Shown: piece after piece, positions 1 through 5,307 of the stretch
Numbering within the stretch: position 1 is the first letter of the stretch
Layout: each line of letters starts with the position of its first letter
Assembly (NCBI GenBank): GCA_934668375.1
Contig: CAKUNF010000024.1
Coordinates: 1 to 8,997, forward strand
Reading direction: 5' to 3'
From: an uncultured Parolsenella sp.
GTDB taxonomy: Bacteria; Actinomycetota; Coriobacteriia; Coriobacteriales; Atopobiaceae
DNA length: 8,997 nt
The notes under the pieces: model-generated
Database searches by the model: none
Seen by the model: only the letters and a program-made list of their open reading frames with translations
Told to the model about the DNA's origin: nothing
Translations under genes and position numbers: made by a program

Positions 1-1007
1 ATGCCGACCCAGCAGCAAAAGCCGAGCGCGATGGGCTTGCCGCCCTTCTTGATCAGCTCAACGATGTTCGTGTTGAATCCGATGGCTGCCATGGCCATCA
101 CGATGAGGAACTTCGAGAGGTCCTTGAGGGGTGCCGTGACCGTCGCCGGAAGCGCAAAGACGGTCGTGATCACGCTCGCCAGCACGAAGAACAGCACGAA
201 GAACGGGAAGATCTTCTTGAGCGAGAACTCGTTTCTCGCGGCAGATCCTGCCTGCTTTGCCTTGCGCACCTGCCAGAATGCCAGTACGAGCGTGATGGGG
301 ATGATCGCCAGCGTTCTCGTCAGCTTGACGACCGTCGCGCTCTCGAGAACGTTCGCGCCGGGGTGCATGCTGTCCCAGGCGCTGGCTGCCGCCGTCACGG
401 ACGACGTGTCGTTCACCGCCGTTCCGGCGAACAGGCCGAACCCCTCGTTGGTGAGCCCCAGCGCGGCGCCCAGCGTCGGAAACACCAGCGCCGCAATCAC
501 GTTGAACAGGAAGATCACCGAGATGGCCTGCGCGATCTCCTCGTCATCGGCATCAATAACCGGGGCCGTCGCCGCGATCGCCGATCCGCCGCAAATCGAG
601 GAGCCCACGCCCACGAGCGTCGCGATCTTTCCGGGAACGTTCATGACGCGGCACAGCACGAACGCGATGACCAGGGATGTCGAGATCGTCATCAGGATGA
701 TCGGCAGGGACTGCGCGCCCTTGGCGAGAATCTCCGTCAGGTTCATGCCGAAACCCAGCAGGATGACGGCGTATTGAAGGACCTTCTTAGACGTGAAGGT
801 GACGCCCGATGCCAGCGGACCCCTTCTCTTCTCGGGAACGACCAGCGCAAGGACCATGCCGAGCAGGATGGCGAAGACCGGTCCGCCCACGACCTCGACC
901 TGTTTTCCGAGCAGCCAGGCGGGAATCGCCATGACCAGGCAGAACGCGATGCCCCTCCAACGGCTCTCAAGCTTCTCTATTGCGCGCATATACCATCCGA
1001 TTCTCAT
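1..1007 (-). CDS. YeiH/UPF0324-family putative sulfate exporter-type membrane transporter (C-terminus cut by window edge)
   Basis: The 335 visible codons read leftward from an ATG at 1007 and run off the window with no stop. The family is usually about 340-350 residues, so only the last few are missing. Hydrophobic helices fill the protein. Family landmarks are visible: a glycine/serine-rich [19 protein letters not shown] stretch (about residues 133-151), [14 protein letters not shown] (195-208), [11 protein letters not shown] (227-237), and a late helix with AAIGFNTNI (307-315). Homologues are annotated as putative sulfate exporters, but the substrate is poorly established and I infer only an inner-membrane carrier. 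The start is uncertain: ATG 1007 has no clear Shine-Dalgarno, whereas the in-frame ATG at 989 has GGATGG three bases upstream. It is divergent from the MFS gene, and no LysR regulator, common beside yeiH, is seen. Family assignment is strong; substrate is unknown. Confidence 0.9.
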   Translation of the reverse strand, partial: MRIGWYMRAIEKLESRWRGIAFCLVMAIPAWLLGKQVEVVGGPVFAILLGMVLALVVPEKRRGPLASGVTFTSKKVLQYAVILLGFGMNLTEILAKGAQSLPIILMTISTSLVIAFVLCRVMNVPGKIATLVGVGSSICGGSAIAATAPVIDADDEEIAQAISVIFLFNVIAALVFPTLGAALGLTNEGFGLFAGTAVNDTSSVTAAASAWDSMHPGANVLESATVVKLTRTLAIIPITLVLAFWQVRKAKQAGSAARNEFSLKKIFPFFVLFFVLASVITTVFALPATVTAPLKDLSKFLIVMAMAAIGFNTNIVELIKKGGKPIALGFCCWVG

Positions 1008-1043
1008 GTCGTCGTTACAGGGCAAACCATCCTAGGGTAGCTT

Positions 1044-1066
1044 GTCGCCCGCCTTTGTGGGGCGAC
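1044..1066. repeat. Hairpin with GTCGCCC/GGGCGAC arms, copy 1
   Basis: Arms 1044-1050 and 1060-1066 are perfectly complementary around a 9-base loop. The ten bases CTTGTCGCCC at 1041-1050 recur at 1220-1229, again with a matching GGGCGACG right arm (1240-1247). This copy lies just upstream of the transporter start on the minus strand, roughly where its promoter or leader would be. Function is unknown; a regulatory RNA structure or protein site is possible, and chance in GC-rich DNA is not excluded. Confidence 0.35.
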
Positions 1067-1144
1067 GCGGACGCGGCGGAATGGGGTGGGGCGGGGATGC
1101 CCCTGTATCCACTCGAGGACCCGTTGCACGTGGAGATTCGGGGG

Positions 1145-1160
1145 CGTCCTCACGAGGACG
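1145..1160. promoter_or_regulatory. Perfect 16-base dyad, probable operator of the MFS gene
   Basis: CGTCCTC-AC-GAGGACG is a perfect inverted repeat with 7-base arms. It ends three bases before the TATAAT box, so it fills the spacer of the promoter and touches the expected -35 position. A half-site, CGAGGAC, also occurs at 1114-1120, 39 bases upstream of the same word at 1153-1159. A repressor or MerR-like activator site is inferred; no regulator gene for it is present in the window. Confidence 0.5.
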
Positions 1161-1163
1161 AAC

Positions 1164-1169
1164 TATAAT
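1164..1169 (+). promoter_or_regulatory. Probable -10 box (TATAAT) of the MFS gene promoter
   Basis: This is an exact TATAAT in otherwise GC-rich DNA, about 107 bases before the MFS start codon. At 17-base spacing the -35 position (about 1141-1146, GGGGCG) does not resemble TTGACA, which suggests a weak or activator-dependent promoter. The dyad at 1145-1160 lies in the spacer. Transcription would begin around 1175-1178, giving a leader of about 100 nt. Confidence 0.5.
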
Positions 1170-1182
1170 CCCGTGTTGGACC

Positions 1183-1209
1183 ATGCAGCCGGGCGCTTGC
1201 CCGGCGTAA
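1183..1209 (+). CDS. Possible 8-codon leader peptide (MQPGACPA) upstream of the MFS gene
   Basis: ATG at 1183 opens a frame of eight codons ending in TAA at 1207-1209, within the predicted leader transcript. The hairpin at 1188-1205 is embedded in this frame, so a translating or stalled ribosome would open it. The Shine-Dalgarno is weak (GGA at 1178-1180) and the start would lie only a few bases from the predicted transcript end. Leader-peptide attenuation is established for several antibiotic-resistance genes; its use here is an inference, and the frame could be fortuitous. Confidence 0.25.
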   Translation: MQPGACPA

Positions 1210-1248
1210 GTCTAGGGCTCTTGTCGCCCTGGACGCCCTGGGCGACGA
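1188..1248 (+). promoter_or_regulatory. Structured 5' leader of the MFS mRNA with two consecutive hairpins
   Basis: Hairpin A is GCCGGGC (1188-1194) and GCCCGGC (1199-1205) around a GCTT loop. Hairpin B is GTCGCCC (1223-1229) and GGGCGAC (1240-1246), extendable outward by a U-G and a U-A pair. Alternative pairings exist: GGGCG at 1191-1195 with CGCCC at 1225-1229 or 1234-1238, and AGGGC at 1214-1218 with GCCCT at 1226-1230 or 1235-1239. The leader could therefore switch between mutually exclusive folds. No U-tract follows hairpin B, so translational control rather than termination seems likelier. The MFS Shine-Dalgarno region (AAGGG, 1266-1270) lies 18 bases further on. Confidence 0.4.
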
Positions 1249-1275
1249 AGTTTCGCGTCTCAGGAAAGGGTAGGC

Positions 1276-2667
1276 ATGGGTTTGCAGGAAAAGAAATCGG
1301 GCGAGACCGCGTTTCTCGTGGTCATGTACGTTGCGGCGTTCGTTGCCGCCTTCAACGAGAACATCATCAACGTAGCACTCAACGACATCATGGGCGCGTT
1401 TGGCATAGGCGCCACGACCGCGCAGTGGCTCGTCTCGGGCTATATGATCGTGACCTCGGTCTTTACGGCGATCATGGCGTATCTCTCTGGGCGCTTCTCC
1501 ACGCGCAGGCTGCTGTTCTTTGCATGCGGCTGTCTCGTTGCCGGCGAGGTTCTGTGCCTGGCCGCCCCCTCATTTGCGGTGCTGCTCCCGAGCAGAATCC
1601 TGCAGGCGGCGGGCTCGGGCATCCTCTTTCCGCTCATGATGAACGTGGTCCTCACGTGTGCCCCGCGCGAGAAGCTCGGCCTCTTCCTGAGCCTCGGCGC
1701 CGCGTGCATCACGCTGGGGCCGGCGTTTGGCCCTGTGGTCTCCGGCCTCATGTGCACGCTGTTTGGCTGGCGCGCAATCTTTGTCGTGCCGCTCGTGGGC
1801 GGCGTCGCTGTGGCGTTGGCTGCCATCAAGCTCGTGCGCAACGTGGGCGAGCGCAGCCAGGCCACGCTTGACATCCCGTCCGTTGTCCTTCTCGCTGCGG
1901 GCATCACGGCCTTCGTCTTTGCCGTGGGCGAGTTCTCCGCAGACGTTGTGCGCGCGGCCATTGTGCTTGTGGCGTCGTTCGTGCTTCTCGGCCTGTTTGC
2001 CGCGCGCCAGCTGGGGCTCGAGCACCCCGTGCTCAACGTTCGTCCCATGGCGAGCGCAAAGTTCTGGCCCGCGTGCGTGCTCGTGGTGGTCTCGATGATG
2101 ACGACGTTCTCCATGAGCGTGCTGCTGCCGCTGTACTTTGAGGGCGCGTATGGCATGACGGCCCTGGCGGCGGGCCTGTACATCCTCCCCGCGATTGCCG
2201 TCAATGCCGTGACCTCGGTCGTCGGTGGCCGTCTTATGGATGAGCATGGTCCCTGGCCGTTGCTGCCCGTTGGCTTTGCGCTCATCGCGGTGGGCCAGGT
2301 AGGGGTCACGCTCAGGGCGACGAGCCTGCAGCTCTGGGTGGTCGTGGCGCTCACCGTCGTGGTGTATGCGGGCGTTGGCCTCGTGATGTCGCCCTCGCAG
2401 ACCGCTGGCCTCGCGACGCTGCCTGCCGCCGAGCAGACGCACGGAACGGCGCTTCTCAACACGTGGAACATGATCGCGGCGTCGTTCGGTCCGTCGCTGT
2501 TCATCGGGCTTCTTTCCAGCGCGGCCGCAGCCGCCGGGGCTTCCGGTGCTGCTGCGGAGCTGGCGCAGGCCGCTGGGTTCTCCGCCGCCGTCCGCGTGGC
2601 GGCGGGCATCGCCGTCGTGGGATTTGCGATTTCGCTCGTGTATGCGTTTAGGCAGCGCAGGCGCTAA
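1276..2667 (+). CDS. DHA2-type MFS multidrug efflux transporter (EmrB/QacA-like, about 14 helices)
   Basis: This 463-residue protein has about fourteen hydrophobic segments, beginning near residues 11, 50, 78, 103, 135, 165, 200, 225, 264, 295, 328, 352, 395 and 438, which fits the 14-helix drug:H+ antiporters. Antiporter motif C is visible in helix 5 (LGPAFGPVVSG, 147-157). SGRFSTRR (71-78) is the cytoplasmic loop motif A, and SRILQAAGSGILFP (106-119) is the helix-4 motif. Family knowledge implies proton-driven export of drugs or metabolites through the inner membrane; the substrate cannot be read. The helix-1 acidic motif, usually L-D-x-T-I, reads F-N-E-N-I (26-30), with the acid shifted by one. 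ATG 1276 is chosen because it is preceded by AGGAAAGGG (1262-1270). The gene has its own promoter and structured leader and is probably transcribed separately from the next gene. Confidence 0.93.
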   Translation: MGLQEKKSGETAFLVVMYVAAFVAAFNENIINVALNDIMGAFGIGATTAQWLVSGYMIVTSVFTAIMAYLSGRFSTRRLLFFACGCLVAGEVLCLAAPSFAVLLPSRILQAAGSGILFPLMMNVVLTCAPREKLGLFLSLGAACITLGPAFGPVVSGLMCTLFGWRAIFVVPLVGGVAVALAAIKLVRNVGERSQATLDIPSVVLLAAGITAFVFAVGEFSADVVRAAIVLVASFVLLGLFAARQLGLEHPVLNVRPMASAKFWPACVLVVVSMMTTFSMSVLLPLYFEGAYGMTALAAGLYILPAIAVNAVTSVVGGRLMDEHGPWPLLPVGFALIAVGQVGVTLRATSLQLWVVVALTVVVYAGVGLVMSPSQTAGLATLPAAEQTHGTALLNTWNMIAASFGPSLFIGLLSSAAAAAGASGAAAELAQAAGFSAAVRVAAGIAVVGFAISLVYAFRQRRR

Positions 2668-2679
2668 CCGCAGCCTGTG

Positions 2680-2722
2680 CGAGCGGCGTGAACGGGAGCC
2701 TGGCTGCTGCTTACGCCGCTCG
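2680..2722 (+). terminator. Long-stem hairpin after the MFS gene, possible terminator
   Basis: CGAGCGGCGT (2680-2689) pairs perfectly with ACGCCGCTCG (2713-2722), with two further inner pairs (G-U and A-U), giving about 12 bp. It begins 13 bases after the MFS stop codon. The loop is about 19 bases and no strong U-tract follows, so it may be a weak or factor-dependent terminator, or an mRNA-stabilising structure. Confidence 0.4.
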
Positions 2723-2742
2723 GTTCGCGTTCGGAGTTTCAG

Positions 2743-2753
2743 TATGCTAACTT
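2743..2753 (+). promoter_or_regulatory. Weak candidate -10 region for the dehydrogenase operon
   Basis: TATGCTAACTT is a locally AT-rich stretch about 40-50 bases before the dehydrogenase ATG and just past the hairpin ending the MFS unit. It could be read as TATGCT, or as an extended -10 (TG-C-TAACTT). No convincing -35 element was found. The call rests on position and composition only. Confidence 0.25.
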
Positions 2754-2792
2754 TACTCTCGGCTGGGAAAGCGGGTGCTCCGGGAGGCGGCG

Positions 2793-3776
2793 ATGGCCGA
2801 GAAGCCGAGGGTCTTGGTGTACGGCGCGGGCGTGCTGGGATGCTCGATCGCGCATGCGTTGTGCGTAGCAGGCAAGTCTGATGTCTCGCTTCTCGCGCGA
2901 GGGGATTGGGCCGAGGCCATCGAGCATGATGGCCTGCGCATTCGCCATGTGGTACAGCGCAAGGTCACGTGCGATCGCGTGCGTGTGGTGAGAGCGCTGG
3001 GCGTGGGTGATGTCTATGACCTCATCGTGGTCGCAATGCAGGCCCACCAGGCCCCCGATGTTCTCGCGTCGCTCGCGGCCAGTTCGTGCGGCAGGCTCGT
3101 GTTCGTGGGCAACGACGTTGACGCGGCTGGTCTCGAGTCGCGCATCGCCGAGCTCTCGGACTCGCCCAAGGAGTGCGCCTTCGGGTTCTTCTCGGTGGGT
3201 GGAAGGCGCGAGAACGGCGAGGTCGTGGCTGCCCACGTCAAGCTTGCGCTCACCGTGGGGTCTGCCGTGAGTGAGTTGTCGCGCGGATTCGTGGAGCTCC
3301 TCGAGGGCCTGGGCATCTCGCTCAACCTCCAAGACCAGATGGATGGTTGGCTCAAGTGGCATGCGGCGTGCATCCTACCGCTGGCCTACCTTTCGTATGC
3401 GCACGGGTGTGACCTTACGCGAGCGACGGGCGACGAGGTTGGCCTCTACCTTGATGCATGCGCTGAGCTGGGGAGACTCTTCAGAGGGCGGAACATCCCC
3501 ATCCGACCGACGGATGATGACGAGTATTTTTACGGCGGGCCAAAGCGGCTCTACATGCGCGCCTTCTATACCGTGGTGTTCAAGACGGCGTTGGGGAGAC
3601 TGAGCATCACCGACCATTGCAAGCACGCCGTCGGCGAGATGCGATCGCTTGCCGAATCGCTTGAGCGTCTGCTTGCGCTCGACGAAATGCCAGGGGCGGC
3701 CCCTTCATACCAGGCGCTCAAGGGGATGATGTCCTCGTGGGCTGAGCTGTCCGTCGATCCATGCTGCAGGGCGTGA
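2793..3776 (+). CDS. Ketopantoate reductase (ApbA/PanE)-like NAD(P)-dependent dehydrogenase
   Basis: This 327-residue protein opens with a Rossmann nucleotide-binding loop, VLVYGAGVLGCSIAHAL (7-23), typical of the 2-dehydropantoate 2-reductase N-terminal domain. The C-terminal helical half contains DGWLKWHAACILPL (184-197). K188 aligns with the catalytic lysine of PanE (K176 in E. coli), but the substrate-binding asparagine four residues later is alanine (A192). The usual QNG motif reads VGNDVD (105-110). These changes argue for a different oxo- or hydroxy-acid substrate rather than pantothenate synthesis, so I give no panE symbol. An in-frame GTG exists at 2775, but ATG 2793 has GGGAGG (2782-2787) five bases upstream and is preferred. 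Twelve bases separate it from the next gene, so translational coupling is likely. Confidence 0.85.
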   Translation: MAEKPRVLVYGAGVLGCSIAHALCVAGKSDVSLLARGDWAEAIEHDGLRIRHVVQRKVTCDRVRVVRALGVGDVYDLIVVAMQAHQAPDVLASLAASSCGRLVFVGNDVDAAGLESRIAELSDSPKECAFGFFSVGGRRENGEVVAAHVKLALTVGSAVSELSRGFVELLEGLGISLNLQDQMDGWLKWHAACILPLAYLSYAHGCDLTRATGDEVGLYLDACAELGRLFRGRNIPIRPTDDDEYFYGGPKRLYMRAFYTVVFKTALGRLSITDHCKHAVGEMRSLAESLERLLALDEMPGAAPSYQALKGMMSSWAELSVDPCCRA

Positions 3777-3788
3777 GGGGGCAACGTT

Positions 3789-4373
3789 ATGACCATCAAA
3801 CAGCAGAAAGACATCAAGAAGTTCCTGGTTGAGCGGCTTGGGTGCGAGGAGGGCGCTGCGCTGTTCGCCGAACAGTCGCGGATCTTTGGCGAGGTCGTTG
3901 CCAACGCGAAGGGCAAGTCGAAGAGCCAGATGAAAGAGCTCGAGCAGACCATCTTGCCTCGCGTTGCGTTGTACAAGGCATTCATGGCGTCCGGCATCGG
4001 AGAGGGACACACGACCGAGCTCATGCGTGCATACATGATGGACGTCGTGGCTGCGCAAAAGCACGCTTCGACGCAGAAGATGCAGCTTGTTCCCGGTTTC
4101 TTTGCTATCTACAAGCGCGTGTTCCTCAAGGTCATGCGGACGAGCGACCTGTGGGAGAGCACCCAGACCGAGGGGCCGGGCTGCTTTGGCGCCTCGATCA
4201 CGAGGTGCCTTTGGCACGACGCCTGCGTGGAGAACGGCTGCCCCGAGCTGTGCCCGCTCTTCTGCGATGTGGACGACGTCAACTACGGCGGGCTGTCCAA
4301 GATGGGCTTCTCGCGCACCCAGACGCTGGGGTATGGTGGAGACTGCTGCGATTTCCACTTCTATAAGCGCTGA
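3789..4373 (+). CDS. L-2-amino-thiazoline-4-carboxylic acid (ATC) hydrolase-family protein
   Basis: This is a 194-residue soluble protein with no signal peptide. The C-terminal half carries the family signature: FGASITRCLWHDAC (133-146), GCPELCPLFCDVDD (150-163) and GYGGDCCDFHFYKR (181-194). Cysteines at 132, 140, 146, 151, 155, 159, 186 and 187 stand out and suggest a metal- or thiol-based site. Known members open the thiazoline ring of ATC to N-carbamoyl-L-cysteine on the way to L-cysteine. Many family members are annotated only by similarity, so the substrate here is open. The Shine-Dalgarno GAGGGGG (3775-3781) overlaps the upstream stop codon, indicating coupling to the dehydrogenase. The EFR1 redox protein follows 60 bases later. 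Family confidence is high, exact activity moderate. Confidence 0.85.
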   Translation: MTIKQQKDIKKFLVERLGCEEGAALFAEQSRIFGEVVANAKGKSKSQMKELEQTILPRVALYKAFMASGIGEGHTTELMRAYMMDVVAAQKHASTQKMQLVPGFFAIYKRVFLKVMRTSDLWESTQTEGPGCFGASITRCLWHDACVENGCPELCPLFCDVDDVNYGGLSKMGFSRTQTLGYGGDCCDFHFYKR

Positions 4374-4433
4374 GCGAGAATGGACGGGCCTCTGGCGGCG
4401 GTTCAGCTCCCGCCTGCGCACGATGGAGGCACG

Positions 4434-5177
4434 ATGATCTGCTACTTCAGCGCGACGGGCAACTGCAGGCACGTAGCCAGACAGCTGGCGGCGGCTACGG
4501 GGGAGCGGGCCGTCTCGATTGAGGATGCCGGCGCGGCACGTGTGGAGCTTGCCGATGGCGAGCGTCTCGGCTTCGCGTTCCCGACGTACTGCTGGGGCCT
4601 GCCGACGCCCGTCATCGAGTTCCTTAAGGCGCTCGATGTTCCCGCCAAGCCGTCCTACTGCTACTTCGTGGCCACCTATGGGAGCACCACGGGCCAAATC
4701 GGCCGCTTCGCCGCCGAGCTTCTGGCCGAGAAGGGCGTCGGCGTTGATGCGTTCTTCAGCGTGAGGATGCCCGACACCTGGACGCCCACGTTCGATCTCT
4801 CCGACAAGGGTCGCGTGGCCGCAACCAATGCTGCCGCAGACGTGACGATCGATAAGATCGCAGCTCAGGTGCGCAACCGCGAGACGGGCGACTTCATGCG
4901 TGCCAAGGTGCCATATCCGTTCTCGCTGGCGTACCACACGCTTGCGCTCCCACGCATGCAACGGACGGGTGGCTTCTCGCTTGATGCCGAGGCGTGCATC
5001 GGATGCGGCCTGTGCGCAAGGAACTGTCCGGCGCACGCCATCACCATGCGAGGAAGACGTCCCGTCTGGACGTCCTCCTCGTGCTACGCCTGCCTGCGAT
5101 GCCTGCACCGCTGCCCCAAGTTCGCCATTCAACGCGGAAGGCGCACCCGGGGCCACGGCCAGTACACCCACGTGTGA
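4434..5177 (+). CDS. EFR1-family protein: flavodoxin domain plus 2x[4Fe-4S] ferredoxin domain
   Basis: This 247-residue cytoplasmic electron carrier has two parts. The N-terminal flavodoxin-like fold has the FMN phosphate-binding loop FSATGNCRHVA (5-15), FAFPTYCWGLP (47-57) and ATYGSTTG (80-87). The C-terminal ferredoxin has two CxxCxxCxxxCP motifs: C188, C191, C194, C198, and C217, C220, C223, C227. It probably passes electrons between FMN and the clusters to a partner enzyme; the adjacent dehydrogenase or the ATC-hydrolase-like protein are candidates by context only. A longer in-frame start exists at 4380, but ATG 4434 follows GGAGG (4425-4429) and begins directly with the flavodoxin strand MICYFSATGN, so it is chosen. 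The tail (RGRRTRGHGQYTHV) is basic. No strong terminator follows. Confidence 0.9.
   Translation: MICYFSATGNCRHVARQLAAATGERAVSIEDAGAARVELADGERLGFAFPTYCWGLPTPVIEFLKALDVPAKPSYCYFVATYGSTTGQIGRFAAELLAEKGVGVDAFFSVRMPDTWTPTFDLSDKGRVAATNAAADVTIDKIAAQVRNRETGDFMRAKVPYPFSLAYHTLALPRMQRTGGFSLDAEACIGCGLCARNCPAHAITMRGRRPVWTSSSCYACLRCLHRCPKFAIQRGRRTRGHGQYTHV
5049..5081 (+). repeat. Near-perfect 14-bp hairpin inside the EFR1 coding sequence
   Basis: Positions 5049-5062 pair with 5068-5081 around the five-base loop CGTCT, with one mismatch. It lies between the two ferredoxin cysteine motifs. It may be an mRNA structure that slows ribosomes between the two cluster-binding halves, or a by-product of codon choice. 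Confidence 0.35.
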
Positions 5178-5226
5178 GCAGGGGGCGGGCGCCGGTTCGC
5201 GCTCGACGCTCGTCCGGATCATTTCC

Positions 5227-5243
5227 TGACATATGCTAGAAAT
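5227..5243. promoter_or_regulatory. Upstream operator-like site, repeat copy 1 (TGACATATGCTAGAAAT)
   Basis: This 17-base sequence matches 15 of 17 positions of a second copy at 5280-5296, 53 bases downstream. Its core TGACATATGC is a degenerate form of the perfect palindrome in copy 2. It sits immediately upstream of the candidate -35 at 5247-5252. It is probably one half of a two-site operator for the DUF134 regulator (inference). Confidence 0.5.
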
Positions 5244-5246
5244 ATC

Positions 5247-5277
5247 TTGAATCTGCCAAACTATCGATTATTCTAAT
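5247..5277 (+). promoter_or_regulatory. Candidate promoter of the DUF134-NifX gene
   Basis: The -35 candidate is TTGAAT (5247-5252). The -10 candidates are TATTCT (5269-5274, 16-base spacing) or TCTAAT (5272-5277, 19-base spacing). The surrounding 5221-5296 is markedly AT-rich against the GC-rich flanks. The elements lie between the two 17-base repeats, so transcription would start within or at the edge of the downstream palindrome, an arrangement expected for repression. Confidence 0.45.
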
Positions 5278-5279
5278 AA

Positions 5280-5296
5280 TGACATATGTCAGAAAT
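5280..5296. promoter_or_regulatory. Downstream operator-like site, copy 2, with perfect palindrome TGACATATGTCA
   Basis: Positions 5280-5291 form a perfect 12-base palindrome, followed by GAAAT shared with copy 1. It ends 16 bases before the ATG at 5308 and abuts the Shine-Dalgarno GGAG (5297-5300). A homodimeric regulator bound here would block transcription start. The gene just downstream encodes a helix-turn-helix protein, so autoregulation is the simplest reading. Confidence 0.6.
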
Positions 5297-5307
5297 GGAG
5301 TGGGAGC

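Noticed and set aside
1..777. Plus-strand open frame of 258 codons at the left edge
   Set aside because: It is the complement of the YeiH-family transporter, whose motifs read clearly on the minus strand. The plus-strand product is low-complexity and has no family match.
1440..2609. Long antisense open frame (389 codons) opposite the MFS gene
   Set aside because: It is a mirror of GC-rich third positions in the MFS gene. The translation is low-complexity Ala/Thr/Arg-rich with no family resemblance, while the sense strand is an unmistakable transporter.
2775..2792. Earlier GTG start for the PanE-like gene
   Set aside because: It would add six residues (MLREAA) before the Rossmann strand and has no good Shine-Dalgarno; ATG 2793 has GGGAGG at the right distance.
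4380..4433. N-terminal extension of EFR1 from ATG 4380
   Set aside because: It adds 18 non-conserved residues before the first flavodoxin strand; GGAGG at 4425-4429 points to ATG 4434.
3705..5222. Antisense open frame of 505 codons across the hydrolase and EFR1 genes
   Set aside because: It spans two well-supported sense genes and the gap between them, has no recognisable domain, and is rich in Arg/Ala/His as expected from a GC-codon shadow.
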